Positions 10,431 through 22,016 are shown, numbered from the stretch's first letter. The stretch: DNA of 64,000 bases from Haberlea rhodopensis (GCA_907163345.1 CAJQUN010000174.1:1224574-1288573), one strand, 5' to 3'. A program made the numbers and translations. Notes: generated from the letters alone by a model not told the origin.

Positions 10431-11260
10431 TGTAGGAATTTTTGGTGAGCCCAAATTGAGACTGGGTCCAAGTTGGTTATTGAGAACAAATTTGGTTTGA
10501 ATGGTCAATGGGCTAGAAATCCCACATTGGGATTTTAAACCAATAAAGATTTGTTTATATTGAGAAACAAATTAAGAGAGTTAGTCTAGTGGGAAAGAGG
10601 GGTGCTCCTCGCGCGCCGTCCGTCTGTCCGCTCATTGCATCGCGTAGCGTCGCGCGTGTCGCTGCTGTGAAGGCAGCCCTATCTTTTTGCTACACGTTTT
10701 TTGTAAAAGATTGACCTTTCACCTACTCATCGGTTTTGATATCCTACCTTGATTGCTGAGAGTTAATGGATTTAAGTGAGACTTAAATCCGAGATTTATG
10801 TTGAGGCTTCTCAGCTACCCCACTATTCATTGTCATTTATGTTTTGACCTTTGGTAGTCTGCTGTTGCAGCTATATAAGCTGCTCCAGCCTCATTCTTTA
10901 GTTCATCCCAAAATTGCATTTCATATCATATCTTCTTATCTTCTTGAGAGTACTACACACTGCTAAGTGTTCGAGTGAGTCTGTCTGGGTTTCTGCTTCA
11001 ATCCAAACAGAGGTGTTCAGGCGTTGTACCTTGGAACTCTCTTGTCCAGGAGGCCAGAAGTTGTAGGAGAGCAATTTAGAGTTTACGGGCACAAGGTTTA
11101 CTGTGGCCTTGTCCATTTCAGATACTGCACAACAAAGCTTCTGCACGGTATATTTAAACTGTTGTTGCAAGTTTCTACTGTTTTCAAGCATTTTTTTTAT
11201 AAGACAGTGTTTGTGATCTTTTGAGGTTTTGTCTACTTGAACAAAAGAATAGAACCAACA
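10431..11260 (+). repeat. Cop1 3' LTR
   Basis: 830 bp, direct copy of the 5' LTR with scattered substitutions and short indels (for example about 10 extra bases near 10630-10650). It keeps the TATA candidate CTATATAAG near 10870 and 13 of the 14 bases complementary to the post-LTR primer region. Confidence 0.92.
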
Positions 11261-11265
11261 ATTAG

Positions 11266-11786
11266 AACATGAAATTTCTGACATGGAGACTGAACTTAGA
11301 AAAAGTTTAGTTTTAAGGATTTTAGGTGAATTTACTCTTTAATATACATATATATAAATATATAATGAAAAACAATTGTTCATATGCTAAAAAAGCAATT
11401 GTTCCTAATTTTCAAGTTAGGAACATGAAAAATTTCGATCAAACACCTCATCGTCAAAGGAAAAAATTATATAATAATTGCTAGTGTATGATTGGGTTTG
11501 AATTGCTTTTTGTTAGTGGGAATCCTAAAACACTTCTTAGAACAAGATTAGAGAAATAGTAAGTTGGAATAATTTCTTCTACATTCAAATGATATATACA
11601 TCCATGTTGTATACAACCATAATTGGAAAACATGTTAACTAATGCAACTACTCCACTAATTCCACCACTACCACCAATAACATGGATATGATTAATAATG
11701 TTTAATAGTAAATAAAGTCTGAATCAAATGATAGATCTGGGTTGAATCACTTAATATTAGAGGCATATTTCAAACATAGTCTTGCA
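11266..11786. other. AT-rich stretch between Cop1 and Gyp1, no gene seen
   Basis: No coding frame or LTR end. It may be the 3' untranslated region of Gyp1 (minus strand) or older host DNA. I could not find a Gyp1 3' LTR here. The string TATTAGAGGCATA (about 11756) also occurs near 4590, left of Cop1, which is weak evidence of shared flanking sequence. Confidence 0.4.
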
Positions 11787-12178
11787 TCAAGTTAGGCCTT
11801 CGTTTTTGTCGGATGGGCCGTTGGGCCTGATCTGCCAATATTGGTGGGCTCCTATCAATTCCTCCCGCTGGGCATTGGCCTTGTCTTCAAGGCCCAAGAG
11901 TGGTGGGTCTTGATTTGCATCCTCGTCAGGGTTGAGTGCTTTACATGTGTTCATGTAAGGGGTTATTAGATTGGGATGAGAGGAGTTAAGGCTGCCAATC
12001 CTCCCAAGTTGCATCCTCGGAGATGAGTCATTCCACAGAACCAAGGCTTGCTGAACCTGGACGTCTTTTCGCCAAATAACTCGTCTGTCCAAAATGCACT
12101 CTGGTGTTAGATTGAGTCGGCCATCTATGTCTAGAGGTGGTAGGGAAGTAATTGGTATGGGGGGAGGTCTGTGATAGG
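11787..12178 (-). pseudogene. Gyp1 pol C-terminal tail (chromodomain position)
   Basis: The frame ending at 11787 holds ILDRRVIWRKDVQVQQALVLW, which matches the start of the chromodomain-like segment at the C-terminus of chromovirus integrases (RR-x-W-R, then V-L-V-x-W). The usual aromatic cage cannot be confirmed, and the sequence after NDSSP is diverged. In chromoviruses this part directs integration to heterochromatin. Continuous with the integrase part across the MITE. Confidence 0.65.
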
Positions 12179-12186
12179 CTCGTAGC

Positions 12187-12670
12187 TCGGGCTGCTTATT
12201 AGGCCAATCCGACCCAATCCGGTCCGGAACCGGCCGGTTTTGGATCCACTAATTCTGGAACTGGTCCGATCTGGTAAGGAACCAGATCGGTTTTGAATAT
12301 CTTTTTTTCAAAAAATCAAGGGATATTGTTGCTTGTAGGATTCGAACACGCGACCATCGCCTTCTACTCTACAGCTCTAACCAATTGAGCTAATGTACCT
12401 TTGTGTTTGTAAACTAAGCTCAAATATATTGATCCGTTATTTTTAAAAAAAATTAATTTTTTTTAAAATAACGGATCCGGTTCCGATTCAGCCAGGAACT
12501 AGATCCGTTTAGCCCGGAACCGGCAAGATACAAGTTTCAGAACTGTAGAACCGATCCAGACCGGTATCTTACCAGTTTCGGACCGGTTTACCCGGTTCTG
12601 GATCCGAACCGGGCTAACCGGTCCGGTTTTTGGTCGAGTCCGGATTGACCTGGCCCGCTAAGCAGCCCTA
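12187..12670. mobile_element. hAT-type MITE carrying a tRNA-like segment
   Basis: 484 bp with terminal inverted repeats TCGGGCTGCTTA...TAAGCAGCCCTA and GC-rich subterminal arms built from CCGGTCCGG / AACCGG motifs. Perfect 8 bp target duplication CTCGTAGC at 12179-12186 and 12671-12678, the length typical of the hAT superfamily. It interrupts the Gyp1 integrase C-terminus just after HVSLLR. No transposase: non-autonomous. Confidence 0.92.
12330..12399 (-). pseudogene. tRNA-like sequence inside the MITE
   Basis: On the minus strand TAGCTCAATTGG (12381-12392) fits polymerase III box A, and GTTCGAATCC (about 12337-12346) fits box B, with 45 bases from box to box, as in a tRNA. The D stem GCTC/GAGC pairs. 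The anticodon stem, T stem and acceptor stem do not, so this is a decayed tRNA or tRNA-derived piece rather than a working tRNA gene. Confidence 0.7.
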
Positions 12671-12678
12671 CTCGTAGC

Positions 12679-13788
12679 AGCGAAACATGGAAGACATGGT
12701 GGATCTTGGCGGTGGGGGGAAGTTCGAGTTTATATGCCACTGCTCCAACTTGCTGGAGGATACTGAACGGGTTGTAGTAAGCCATGACAGCTTGTGGGAA
12801 CGTTGCTTTTGGACTGAGATTTGTCGGTAGGTCCGTAACTTGAGTAACACCGATTGTCCTGGTTCAAATTGTTTCTCTTGTCTATGTTTATTTGCTTTTC
12901 GTTTCATTCTTTGTTGGTTTTTTTAAAAGGGTTGCTTTTAGTTGTTGGAGAATGGTGTCTTGGGTGGTGAGTGTGATGTTAATGGCTGAGTCAGCGTAAG
13001 AGTCAGGTGTGTAATTGAGATGGTATGAGATTTGCGGCCAAATAGAGCCTCATAAGGTGACATGTCGTGGTAGGAGGAGTTGTACCAAAATTGGGCGAGG
13101 TATAGGTATCTAGTCCAATGGTTGGGTTCATCGTTGGTGAAACATCAGAGGTAGCATTGAAGACTACAGTTGAGAACTTCGGTTTGCCCATCAGATTGAG
13201 GGTGATATGTTGTACTGTAGTGGAGAGAAGTTCCAACTTGCTTAAATAATTCCTGCCATAAAGTGCTAAGGAATAAGGGGTCTATCCGAAACTTTTCTTT
13301 GGTAAACCATGGAACTTATAGATCTCAGAGAGGAAGGAAGCGAGATAAGCTGCTTTGCATTTGGGGGGGGGGGGGGTAATGCTAGGAAGTGGCCATATTT
13401 GGTGAGTCGATCTACTATGACCCAAATGTTTGTTTTGCCGTTAGAGGATATGAGATTAGTAATAAAATCCATACTAATATCTTCCCACACATGGGATAGG
13501 TAGGGTTGTAGTAATTCGTAGGGTTTTCCTGGTAAATACTTGTTTTGTTGGCAAATGGCACAAGTAGAGACGAAATCTCGCACATCTGTTTTCATACCCG
13601 ACCAACTGCAAGTTCTGGCAATAATTACCTTTACCCCCGAATGTCCTCCAATGGGAGAGCAATGGAAATCAGTCAATAAGTCGATGTGCACCTTTGTTTC
13701 CTTAGGAATGTATATCATGTTCTTGAAATAAACAAGTCCATCCCTAAAAGAAAACTGAGAAAATGATGTAGGATCTGACCTGATGTTG
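12679..13788 (-). pseudogene. Gyp1 integrase, frameshifted
   Basis: N-terminal HHCC finger: HCSPIGGHSG ... CAICQQNK (about 13540-13690). Core: WEDISMDFITNL (first aspartate) and WVIVDRLTKYGHF. C-terminal part: YYNPFSILQQVGAVAYKLEL and KIHHVFHVSLLR, the GPF/Y-like to chromo linker. A C/G homopolymer at 13363-13375 (read as a proline run) breaks the frame. Four or more frames are needed to read the domain. Confidence 0.85.
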
Positions 13789-14660
13789 TTAAAAAAGGTA
13801 GGCCTTCATGGGAGAGCAGGAATAATCCCGGATCGTTGGAATCCATTGCACAGTGGGGCATGCTACAAATTGAGGTAAGTTCACACGGGATAGGGCATCG
13901 GCTACTCTATTGTTCTTTCCTGGTTTGTAATGAATCTCATAATCGTACCCCATCAATTTAGTGAGCCATTTTTGTTGTTCTTGAGTTTGTATTGGTTGTA
14001 TCAATATGTGTCTAAGACTCCGCTGATCCATATAGATGACAAATTTTATGTCCAATAAGTGAAGCCATTTTTTCACTGCTTCGGTAATAACAATAATTCT
14101 CTGATGTACGTTGATGCAGCTTGCATCCTGGGCGACAATTTCTTGCTGAAAAAGGCAAGTGGATGGCCATTTTGAGACAGAACTACTCCAATGGCATAAC
14201 CCGAAGCATCTGTGGTTATCTCAAAGGGAATGTTGAATATGGGAGAGCTAATACTAGAAGGGTAGTCATGGTACATTTCAATTTCTTGAAAGCAGCATGA
14301 GCTTCTTCATTCCAAGTAAAATTGTCCTTTTTTAATAACTCAATAATTTGACATGCCTGAGAAGCATAGTTCGGACAAAACAGCGATAATAGCCCGTGAG
14401 GCCCAAGAAGCCACACAAGACTGTTATTGTGGTGGGTATCGGCCATTCCATAATGGCTTGAATTTTTTTTCCGGGTCCACTTGTACACCAGCACATGAAA
14501 TTATATGGCCAAGATATGGATTTTTGACACTGCAAATACGCATTTAGATAACTTTGCATAAAATTGGTGAGAAAATAGGAGTATAAACAACAACCGTAAA
14601 TGTTCTTTATGAGCATCTCAGGTGTCACTGTAGATTAGGATATCATCAAAAGACACCAAG
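13789..14660 (-). pseudogene. Gyp1 RT 3' part and RNase H
   Basis: The RT active site reads FDDILIYS (about 14636-14656). Downstream blocks include the thumb (GFLGLTGYYRCFV) and RNase H: ITTDASGYAIGVVLSQNG, KKLSPRMQAASTY-RELL, then MDQRSLRHIL and HYKPGKNNRVADALSR. These are the standard Ty3/Gypsy RNase H motifs. At least three frames are used. Confidence 0.88.
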
Positions 14661-14957
14661 ATAAATCGTCGTAAATAATTACGGAATAAGTCATTCATGG
14701 CTGACTGGAAAGCTGATGGTGCATTCGTTAGGCCGAATAGCATAACAATGAACTCATAATGTCCATCATTTGTTCAAAAATCAGTCTTGTGTATACCCTC
14801 TGAGTTTACCCGAATTTGATGGTATCCGGACATCAAGTCAATATTTGAAATATTGTGGCACCATGTACCTATTCAATAGTTCATCCATAGTAAAAATAGG
14901 AAAATGAGCATGAATGGTGATAGCGTTAAGGGCACTATAGTCCACACAAAACTGCCA
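14661..14957 (-). pseudogene. Gyp1 RT 5' part, broken by AthD1
   Basis: Encodes WQFCVDYSALNAITI and HFPIFTMDELL, the finger and palm start of Ty3/Gypsy RT. Its upstream end joins 37595 once AthD1 is removed: the codons for VHKKDGT lie on the far side of the insertion. This shows AthD1 inserted in the middle of the RT gene. Confidence 0.88.
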
Positions 14958-14962
14958 AGTAC
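14958..14962. repeat. AthD1 target duplication, left (AGTAC)
   Basis: AGTAC at 14958-14962 is repeated at 37590-37594 directly outside the two AthD1 LTRs. Confidence 0.93.
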
Positions 14963-16206
14963 TGGTACCGTTTATTGCGTACGCCCAAATTAACCCTCTC
15001 AAGTTAATAACAGTTACGAATGTAGTAGCGTGAGTAGGGATCGATCTCATAGGGAATGATGTATTTTCTCTTGTATTAACGGGAAAACAAATAACGAAAT
15101 AATAATTAGGGGGTTTTTGAAATTCTTTTGGCTCTAAATTAATTAGACTAAAGCAAACAAATTACTAGTTTATCAATTCAACTCTTATCAAATCTTTAAC
15201 CAAAATTATAGTCGTTAAGACTAAATCAATTATAGCTTCAAAAACTAGTAAGTTTGATGAATCTAATCAATTAAAACTACAGCCGTTAAAATAAATCATC
15301 CAATCGTTTTTCCTAAGAATTTAATAACATCAACAACAGGTAATTATCAATCTTAGTTGCTTCTTAATTAGCATTAGATAGTGTATGTGATTATTAGATG
15401 ATCAATCTATCAATCAAACACAACAATCATAATAGTCATAATCTGGAAAACAAATTGAAATTGAATTAAAAAATTCAACAATTAAACCAAAATTTTCACA
15501 AGTGTTTTTATTCTAAAGGCAAGTATCCCTTAACCAAGAATCAACATGTTTAGCTACTCATAATTTGATCTAAAACAAACGAAAATTGTATATAAACATT
15601 AAACAATCAATAGAAATGAAAGTTACTAAATCGAAGCACGATTCCGGCTTGTCGATTCCATCTTCGTTCTTCGAGCGTTCTTCAAAAATTGGAAGTAAAA
15701 TTATTCTAAAATCTAAAAATTATTTTCTAAAGTCTGAATTATGTCTTCAAGAGGCTGTTATCTCGAGTTATAGAGGTGTGGAGGCTGATGGAGTATGTTA
15801 GAATCCATGTGATAAGGAAAGAAATCAAGTCTCCAACTTTCCAAAATACTGCAGCCGATCGATCGAGTACTTCCTTCCGATCGATCGCCAACTTTCGGCC
15901 ATCCTTCTGATCGATCGAGCTCATCCTTCTGATCGATCGAGCACTCGCATAATCTGTTGCTTAAATTTTCTGCGATTGATCGAGCACCTTATATAATTTT
16001 TATGCATTTTTCTTGGTCTACTTTGTTCCATTGTCAACTCCAATGCATTTCTTGATCTTTATTCGCCCGAGTTAGCTCGATTTATTCGATTCCACCTACA
16101 ATTACACAAATATACGATTAGGTAGCATATGTATCAAATTATCCATCAAAACATACCAAATCGTAAACAATTAAACTCAATGATGTGTCTATTTCTAGTC
16201 ACATCA
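14963..16206 (-). repeat. AthD1 3' LTR (left)
   Basis: 1244 bp. Compared with the right LTR it lacks about 180 bp (junction near 15175, at a short TCAA direct match). The conserved LTR block GAGTAGGGATCGATCTCATAGGG lies near 15034-15056. It contains a GATCGATC array at 15857-15982. Confidence 0.92.
15857..15982. repeat. Phased GATCGATC array in AthD1 left LTR
   Basis: GATCGATC cores start at 15857, 15879, 15909 and 15931, with a degenerate GATTGATC at 15974. Steps inside pairs are 22 and 22 bp. Flanks read CGATCGATCGAG or CGATCGATCGCC. Confidence 0.9.
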
Positions 16207-16222
16207 AACTCTCCCATACTTA
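16207..16222 (-). promoter_or_regulatory. AthD1 terminal polypurine tract
   Basis: Minus strand TAAGTATGGGAGAGTT abuts the 3' LTR. It primes plus-strand DNA in this type of element. An almost identical tract recurs internally at 17480-17495. Confidence 0.85.
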
Positions 16223-17479
16223 CTTTTTACTCGACCTCGAGTAAATCAGACAAAACTATAATATTTTTGTTTGGCTCATAGGTTCATAACAAACTAACTT
16301 ATCTCCACTTTAACGCCTCAACAATTTTAAATATGCATAGTAATGAAAGGCGGTTAAAAGGTAACAGTGGAACAAGTTCAATCCCTAAACATCCATACTT
16401 AACAAAGTAGTGAACGTGCGTGTGTGGTCACAAACAAGTGTCATATACAAATTATAGATCCAATAGATGCAAACATATAATAGCTCAAGTCGTACACTAA
16501 CACAAGTATAAGCTCACTTGCACACTCTTCTCCACTATCTTAGCCACTTGCAAACACAAATCAAGTAGGTCTTTATTAGCTTGTAGCTTGGCCTAGGTAT
16601 TGGCTTATGAAAGAAAGGGTACGATATATCAAACAAGAGAGTATGATGATATCACAATAATTAGCTTCTCTTCTTGCATGATTTTTTTTCCAACTTTGTT
16701 CTTTCACACCTTTTATATTTTTGCAATGTTTATTTCAACACTTTTCTTCTTTTGTGCCTTGGCTCCCCTTGGAGTCATACTTTTATTTATTTTCTCAAGG
16801 CATCCCTTTTCTTTCATGCATTTCATTCTTTTTATAATGAAGTTCAAACATATAATTCAATGAATTCCTAAGTGCATGTGAATGAAACACAGCATACTCC
16901 CTTCAAAGGTATGTATAGAATTCATATTTAGGCTTATTAGGAAAGGATGATAAAGCTAGTCAAATAATGTCGAATGGGGGTTGTTTGTATGCTTAGCATA
17001 CAAACATTCTTTTGTATTAAGGCTCAAAAAGGTACTAGTGATTGATTTTATTTACATGGTAGGCTTGAAAGGCTCAAACGCATCAAAGATCGCCTATATT
17101 ACTTTCATGTTCGCAAGTAGTCTAGACATACGCCTCAAAGAGCATGTAGTTAAGTTCTAGCATGTATTAGAGACTTCTTCAGGCTATCATAAAATTCACA
17201 CAATCTTTACTGCGTTATGCACACTTCACAAGTCATGACAATATCGTGTTCAAATTATTCAACTACTAAGTTAACGTAAAATTTGCATTAGAGTTCAAAG
17301 TGTTCCAAGGTTAACAATTCACCTATGTTCAAAAACATGCATGTCCTCAATTAGGTTTCATCATGTGCTAGTGATTCTAAGCATGTGTTCATTACTAACT
17401 ATGAGCTCAAAAATTTTCAAATTTTTTCGATTTTTTTTTGTATTTTTATAATAAGAAAAACAATAACACACCACTAATC
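16223..17479 (-). other. AthD1 3' noncoding region between two polypurine tracts
   Basis: No supported gene. It holds two blocks found at the same place in all Athila elements of the window: GAATGGGGG (near 16973) and AGGCTTGAAAGGCTCAAACG (17061-17080), followed by CGCCTCAAAGAGC (17131). The frame 16600-16863 is hydrophobic and T-rich but lies antisense and is not conserved as protein. Confidence 0.6.
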
Positions 17480-17495
17480 CCTCCCCCATACTTAA
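17480..17495 (-). promoter_or_regulatory. AthD1 internal polypurine tract with hairpin
   Basis: Minus strand TTAAGTATGGGGGAGG copies the terminal tract, including its family-specific TAAGTATGG. Just upstream (17501-17516) lies ACATTGTCCCCAATGT, an inverted repeat. 1.27 kb from the LTR. Confidence 0.7.
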
Positions 17496-17599
17496 ATCTT
17501 ACATTGTCCCCAATGTAAGGCAAAAATACAAGAAAAGATAAATGTCTAACTACTAAAGCAATAAAAATAAAAAAGATAAGGGAAACTAACTCCCCTTGG

Positions 17600-18368
17600 G
17601 TTGCCTCACAAGCAACGCCTTTGTTTAACGTCGGTGGCCCGACACCAGTCCTCACGATTAGTCGAAGTTAGGTGGATCTCTAGAGCCACCTTGATGTTCA
17701 CTTGTCCACCTTCCTCATTTTTGACACCATTGTAGTAATGCTTCAATCGGTGACCATTCACCTTGAATGTCTTAGTGAATTTCCACTGCACCATGATGAT
17801 ACACATTAGTAATGATATACGGTCCATGCCATCTAGAACGAAGCTTACCTGGAAATAGGCGAAGGAGTGAATGGTAAAGGAGAACTTTTTGACCAACGTC
17901 AAAACTCCATCTTGATATCATTTTGTCATGGAAGTCCTTCGTCTTAGCCTTATAGATCCTTGCACTCTCATAGGCCTCGTTCCTTATCTCTTCTAGTTCT
18001 TGCAATTGCAAATTCCGATTCATGCCACTCTCATCATAGTTCATGTTGAAATGCTTCACATCCCAATATGCTCTATTCTCCAACTCTACAGGAAGATGAC
18101 ATGGTTTACCAAAAATTAGTCGACATGGTGACATACATATTGGAGTCTTATATGCAGTCCAGTAAGCCCAAAGTGCGTCATCCAGTCTTAAGCTCCAATC
18201 CTTCCTTGTTAGGTTGACAGTCTTTTCCAATATGGCTTTGATTTCTCGGTTAGAGACCTTGGCTTGGCCATTTGTTTGCGGATGGTATGCGGTGGAGACT
18301 TTGTGGGTCACGTGATACTTCTTGAAAAGACTTTCCACCATTTGATTGCAAAAGTGTGTACCTATCAC
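17600..18368 (-). pseudogene. AthD1 integrase core remnant and C-terminus
   Basis: The frame 18368-17772 starts at THFCNQMVESLFKKYHVTHK, i.e. after the second catalytic aspartate, and runs through YHPQTNGQAKVSNREIK (the catalytic glutamate position reads K in AKVSNRE, usually VEVSNRE), PCHLPVELENRAYWD and the C-terminal SRWHGPYIITNVYHHGAVEI. The start of the domain is deleted. A second frame continues to about 17606. No enzyme activity is expected. Confidence 0.85.
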
Positions 18369-18492
18369 TGATTACACTTGGTAGGGATTTTTCTTTGGAT
18401 CACATCTGATACGTTTTCACCGAGTTCAATCTTTTGGGATCCCTTCAACCTAGGATTCCTCTTTGCAGTGCATAACTCTTTCAAAAAATTTG
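18369..18492 (-). pseudogene. AthD1 protease N-terminal region, 3' of the AthB1 insertion
   Basis: Minus strand codes NFLKELCTAKRNPRLKGSQK and IQRKIPTKC, the stretch before the Athila protease domain. It continues directly from LDAIQQVPRYA on the other side of AthB1 (32865). The frame ends at a double stop at the deletion joint into integrase. Confidence 0.75.
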
Positions 18493-18497
18493 CATAG
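18493..18497. repeat. AthB1 target duplication, left (CATAG)
   Basis: CATAG here and at 32860-32864, directly outside the AthB1 LTRs. Confidence 0.95.
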
Positions 18498-19092
18498 TGA
18501 TCGCTTTTATTTTAAACAATTATTTCTAGCGAAACAATTCTATACCGCAAGTGCACGGTGTCAAGTTTTAGTATAAGGGTTTAAAAGTAAGGATTGTCGT
18601 ACCTGCAGGGACTAGTAGTAATTACCATGTTCGATTAGAATTACTATATTTAACCTACGATTATGGAATGATTATCAAAAGCACAAAAATTAACCTAACC
18701 AGCAGTGATGGATAATTGAAGAGAAATTATAAACGAATTATCAAGAAGTATGTTCACCCATGTAATCCCCCAAAAGTTGTCTATTAATTTAGATTCAAAG
18801 TTCTATGTTCTAGGGTGACGAGTTTTCCTATTTCATTCGTTATACCTTGGTCCGGTTATAACAAGTCTAGCATTAATCTACAATAAACCACTCCCATGTC
18901 TTTATTGAATGATTAGTACCAAAAAATGCTTTGTGAAAACTACTAGCCTTCGATTTTGGTACATCTATTGCTATCACACGTGTGCTAGATTTTACTTGGT
19001 CCGTCTCAACCTAAAACCCACGGCCTAATTTACTACGTCGTATCGTAATCTCCTATGGTCAATTCAATTACGATTACCAATATCATGCAAAA

Positions 19093-21558
19093 TGTGATGA
19101 CATGGGATTATAGATGTTAATCCCGGAGTATTAATGACCCCTAAAGTTGTCTTACGTGGCGATTTGGAGTTTAATCGCGGTGTTGGGCCTCCCGAGCTCG
19201 TCTATTTGGGTAGTTGGGATCGTTGGATCCCGAGGTTGAGATTGTATTCTCATTTTGGTGAAAAACCTTGAGTTGGGTTTTTAGTGTGACTCGGGATCTG
19301 GGGTGCTTTGTGTGGGCACCAGTAGGGGGTTTTGAAGTTAGAGAGAGAGTTTTTGAAAACAGATGATTTTTAATGAATCATGATGTATTTGTGGGGCTAT
19401 TGGTATTTCGGGGTAATTTTGCTATAAATACCAGTTGAACCCGAGATTTTAATTTGAGAAATCATTTTCAGCTCCTTGCCCGCCTCTCTCTCTCTCTCCC
19501 CGTCTCCCTTCCCGTCTCCCCCAACCCTCGCCTGTAAAAATCGTGCGCCCGCTGCCGTCCGGCCACCATCCGGCGCGTCCGGACTGCCGTTGGCTTCGTC
19601 TCTTGCAGGCGCAACTTTCCACACCAGGAATTTGAAGTTTCGTCGAGATCTGCGTTCGGATTTTCCAGAAAACGCAGAGGTCCGTTTCTAGGGTTCTTCG
19701 ATTTTTGATCGATTTCCTTCCGATTTTCGATTGGGTAACCTTCCTTACCCCTTTTTCGTTCTTCTCCTGTAATTCCCTGCTAATTTTGGTGTTATTGGTT
19801 CGAATTAATCGCTGCTTGCGTGAGGGTTGTGTTCGATTTTAGGGGTTTTGGCAGGAGGGGCGGTGATTCTTGTTATTGATCGATTATTTCCTGTTTTAGA
19901 TGAATTATGGTGCTTAGTTGGGTTCGAATTGTGATGTTAGGGTTCGAAAATTAAAGGGTGGTTCTTGAACAATTTTCGTTGATGTCTCATTCGTTTCCTC
20001 CCTGCATGTGCCTTGCCCCGGGTCTTAAATGGTTAATTATCGTGTGTTGACAATATTTTTGTATAAGGGTTATGGGTGTGCTTGAGCATGGGTTTGCATG
20101 TTCGTAAATAATTGTGAATTATTTATCGTATTAGCACATCATTCCTCGGGGCATGGAACCCAAGCAAGGTTTGGCTTGGACTACGGAGATTTAAGGTACG
20201 TGCGACGTATGAGCATTACTTTATATGAGAGCATTTGTGAAATGCATAATGTATTTTGATTGCATTAGATGGTTGTGCGTATGGTTATATATATATGTGT
20301 TGATATAGCTATGGAACGACCTAATCTTGATATCGCCGTCACAAGCGTGCGTGATATTAGAGTAGTATAACCTTATAAGATATATGGGGTACTGGATGCA
20401 TATGACCATTGTAGGGCATTGAGATGCCTGGGAATGATCGTGGAATCATGTATTCATTATAAGACATTTGAGATGTCTAAGTATAATGGAGAATTGGTAA
20501 AATAAATGCTAGGCATTTGAGCTATCTGTGATTGATAGCGAAGTTGAGAAATCAGTATTTGATATTGAGATATCCATATTTGCATGTATAATGATTTTGG
20601 AATCACTATCTATTGATATTCGAGAATTAGGCATGCGATGAGTTAAATCAATGTGTTGATTTACTGATTTTTGAGATTTGATGAGTTTGATGATTGTGAG
20701 AACAGGGACAGTACACGGAATCCCGGATGAGTACGTTGCCATCCAGGGAGTATCATTTAAAATTCATTAGTATTTACTTTTGTTGTAAATTATGAATTTC
20801 ATTGTTGTGATTATGAGATTTTGTGTATTAGTATGCTCACCCCGTTGGGGGCTGTCTCTGTTGGGGCAGGTGAACAGGTACATCGATGGCTTTGGAGCTG
20901 AGCTCGAGCTGTTGATTGGGTGTACTCCCAGGATCGTGGTACCAGGGCTTGATGGAGCACGGTATCTATAGGGTACTTATATACACCCGAGGGTTATATA
21001 CACATTCATGATGCTCGCATGTGAGCACGGTTATACTTGTATATGGGTTGTATATAAAGGCATGAGCCTTTCTCTCTTTCATTCTATGTTGCATGCAATT
21101 AGTTGTAGAATTGCTAAATGTTATGAGAGTCATTGGTGTATTACGTGGGTGTTGAAACCCACTTTTGTTGTCTTATTGTGTGGTGTCTTCCCTGGCTGGG
21201 AATTTACTTAGTGTTTCTGTATTCTGTATTCTGTTGAGTATTGTGTTTTCCCTGGCCGGGAATTATGTTATGTGATATGCTTTTATTTCGGGATAGCTCA
21301 ATTTATGGGGAGACTCTGCCCAAATTTTTATAAAAGTCCACAATGTAAAAAGTGGTGTAACGGGGATGGTAATGGGCGAAATCTATGAGTCTATTTGTTG
21401 GTAGAGATGATCTTATAACGTTGAATATTAAAGAATTTTGTAATTGCCATTCAATGGTAAAGTATCATCTGAGTTTCCCGATTGAGTTTTATTGAAAGCA
21501 TGTGCCACATATAATGTTTAATACACTAATCAAGGGTTAAGGGCTTTGGGTCCTTACA
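19093..21558 (+). mobile_element. Solo LTR C2, 2466 bp
   Basis: TGTGATGACATGG...GGGTCCTTACA, flanked by perfect CAAAA duplications (19088-19092, 21559-21563). The uninterrupted target is seen at 31949 (GCAAAAGGTAGC). A TATA candidate GCTATAAATACC is at about 19419, followed by a CT-rich stretch, so the U3 is about 330 bp and the rest a long leader. A conserved splice-donor-like AAG/GTACGT is at 20193-20200. No internal element is left, so it arose by LTR-LTR recombination. Unlike C3 and C4 it has no palindrome array. Confidence 0.95.
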
Positions 21559-22016
21559 CAAAAGGTAGCTAATCTTTTACAAGCATTAAAAACATAAATT
21601 ATGCGCAAAGATCATAGAAATCAAATCAAAACCGTTAATTAACTCAAGGGTTCAAACATGGGATCTCCTATGTCTTGACAAATATTTTAGCCAACAACCA
21701 TAATCAAATTATAATGCAAAAACATGTCTTTAAACAAATTTAACATCAAAATATGATATAAAAATTAATCAAGTTTAGAAATACTAAGATAACGAGGATG
21801 TCGCTCCGTTCTTTCATTCCTCGCGTTTCTCTTGCTCTTCAATGAATTGTGGTATGGTTCTTTGGATTGAGGAGTGGCTGCTACGTTTCAGAAAAGTGTG
21901 CAAAAGTCCTTCAAATTTCGTCCACCAGTTTGATAAATAGGGTAACAACAAGTTGGAAGGAGTCCACCTTGAACCAAACATGGAAAGTCTTTATTTTTCT
22001 CAAAACTCTTCGCGGC

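Larger units (their letters stand above)
4987..11260 (+). mobile_element. Cop1, degenerate Ty1/Copia LTR retrotransposon
   Basis: Two direct LTRs (4987-5803 and 10431-11260, both TGTAGGAATT...AACCAACA) flank a gag-protease-integrase-RT-RNase H order typical of Ty1/Copia. Flanks are GTTAG (4982-4986) and ATTAG (11261-11265), a five-base target duplication with one change. All genes carry frameshifts or stops, and the RT active site is altered, so the copy is dead. No initiator-Met primer site follows the 5' LTR. I did not assign a lineage. Confidence 0.93.

Noticed and set aside
11266..11786. A Gyp1 3' LTR
   Set aside because: No TG...CA ends, polypurine tract or matching partner could be found; the partner side is cut by AthE1.
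12330..12399. A functional tRNA gene
   Set aside because: Pol III boxes fit, but anticodon, T and acceptor stems do not pair.
13309..13503. Plus-strand frame with a poly-Gly run
   Set aside because: The run is a G homopolymer antisense to the Gyp1 integrase.
16600..16871. Small hydrophobic protein (also 61412-61633 and 46879-47085)
   Set aside because: Antisense to the element, T-rich, and similarity between copies is at DNA level in a noncoding region.
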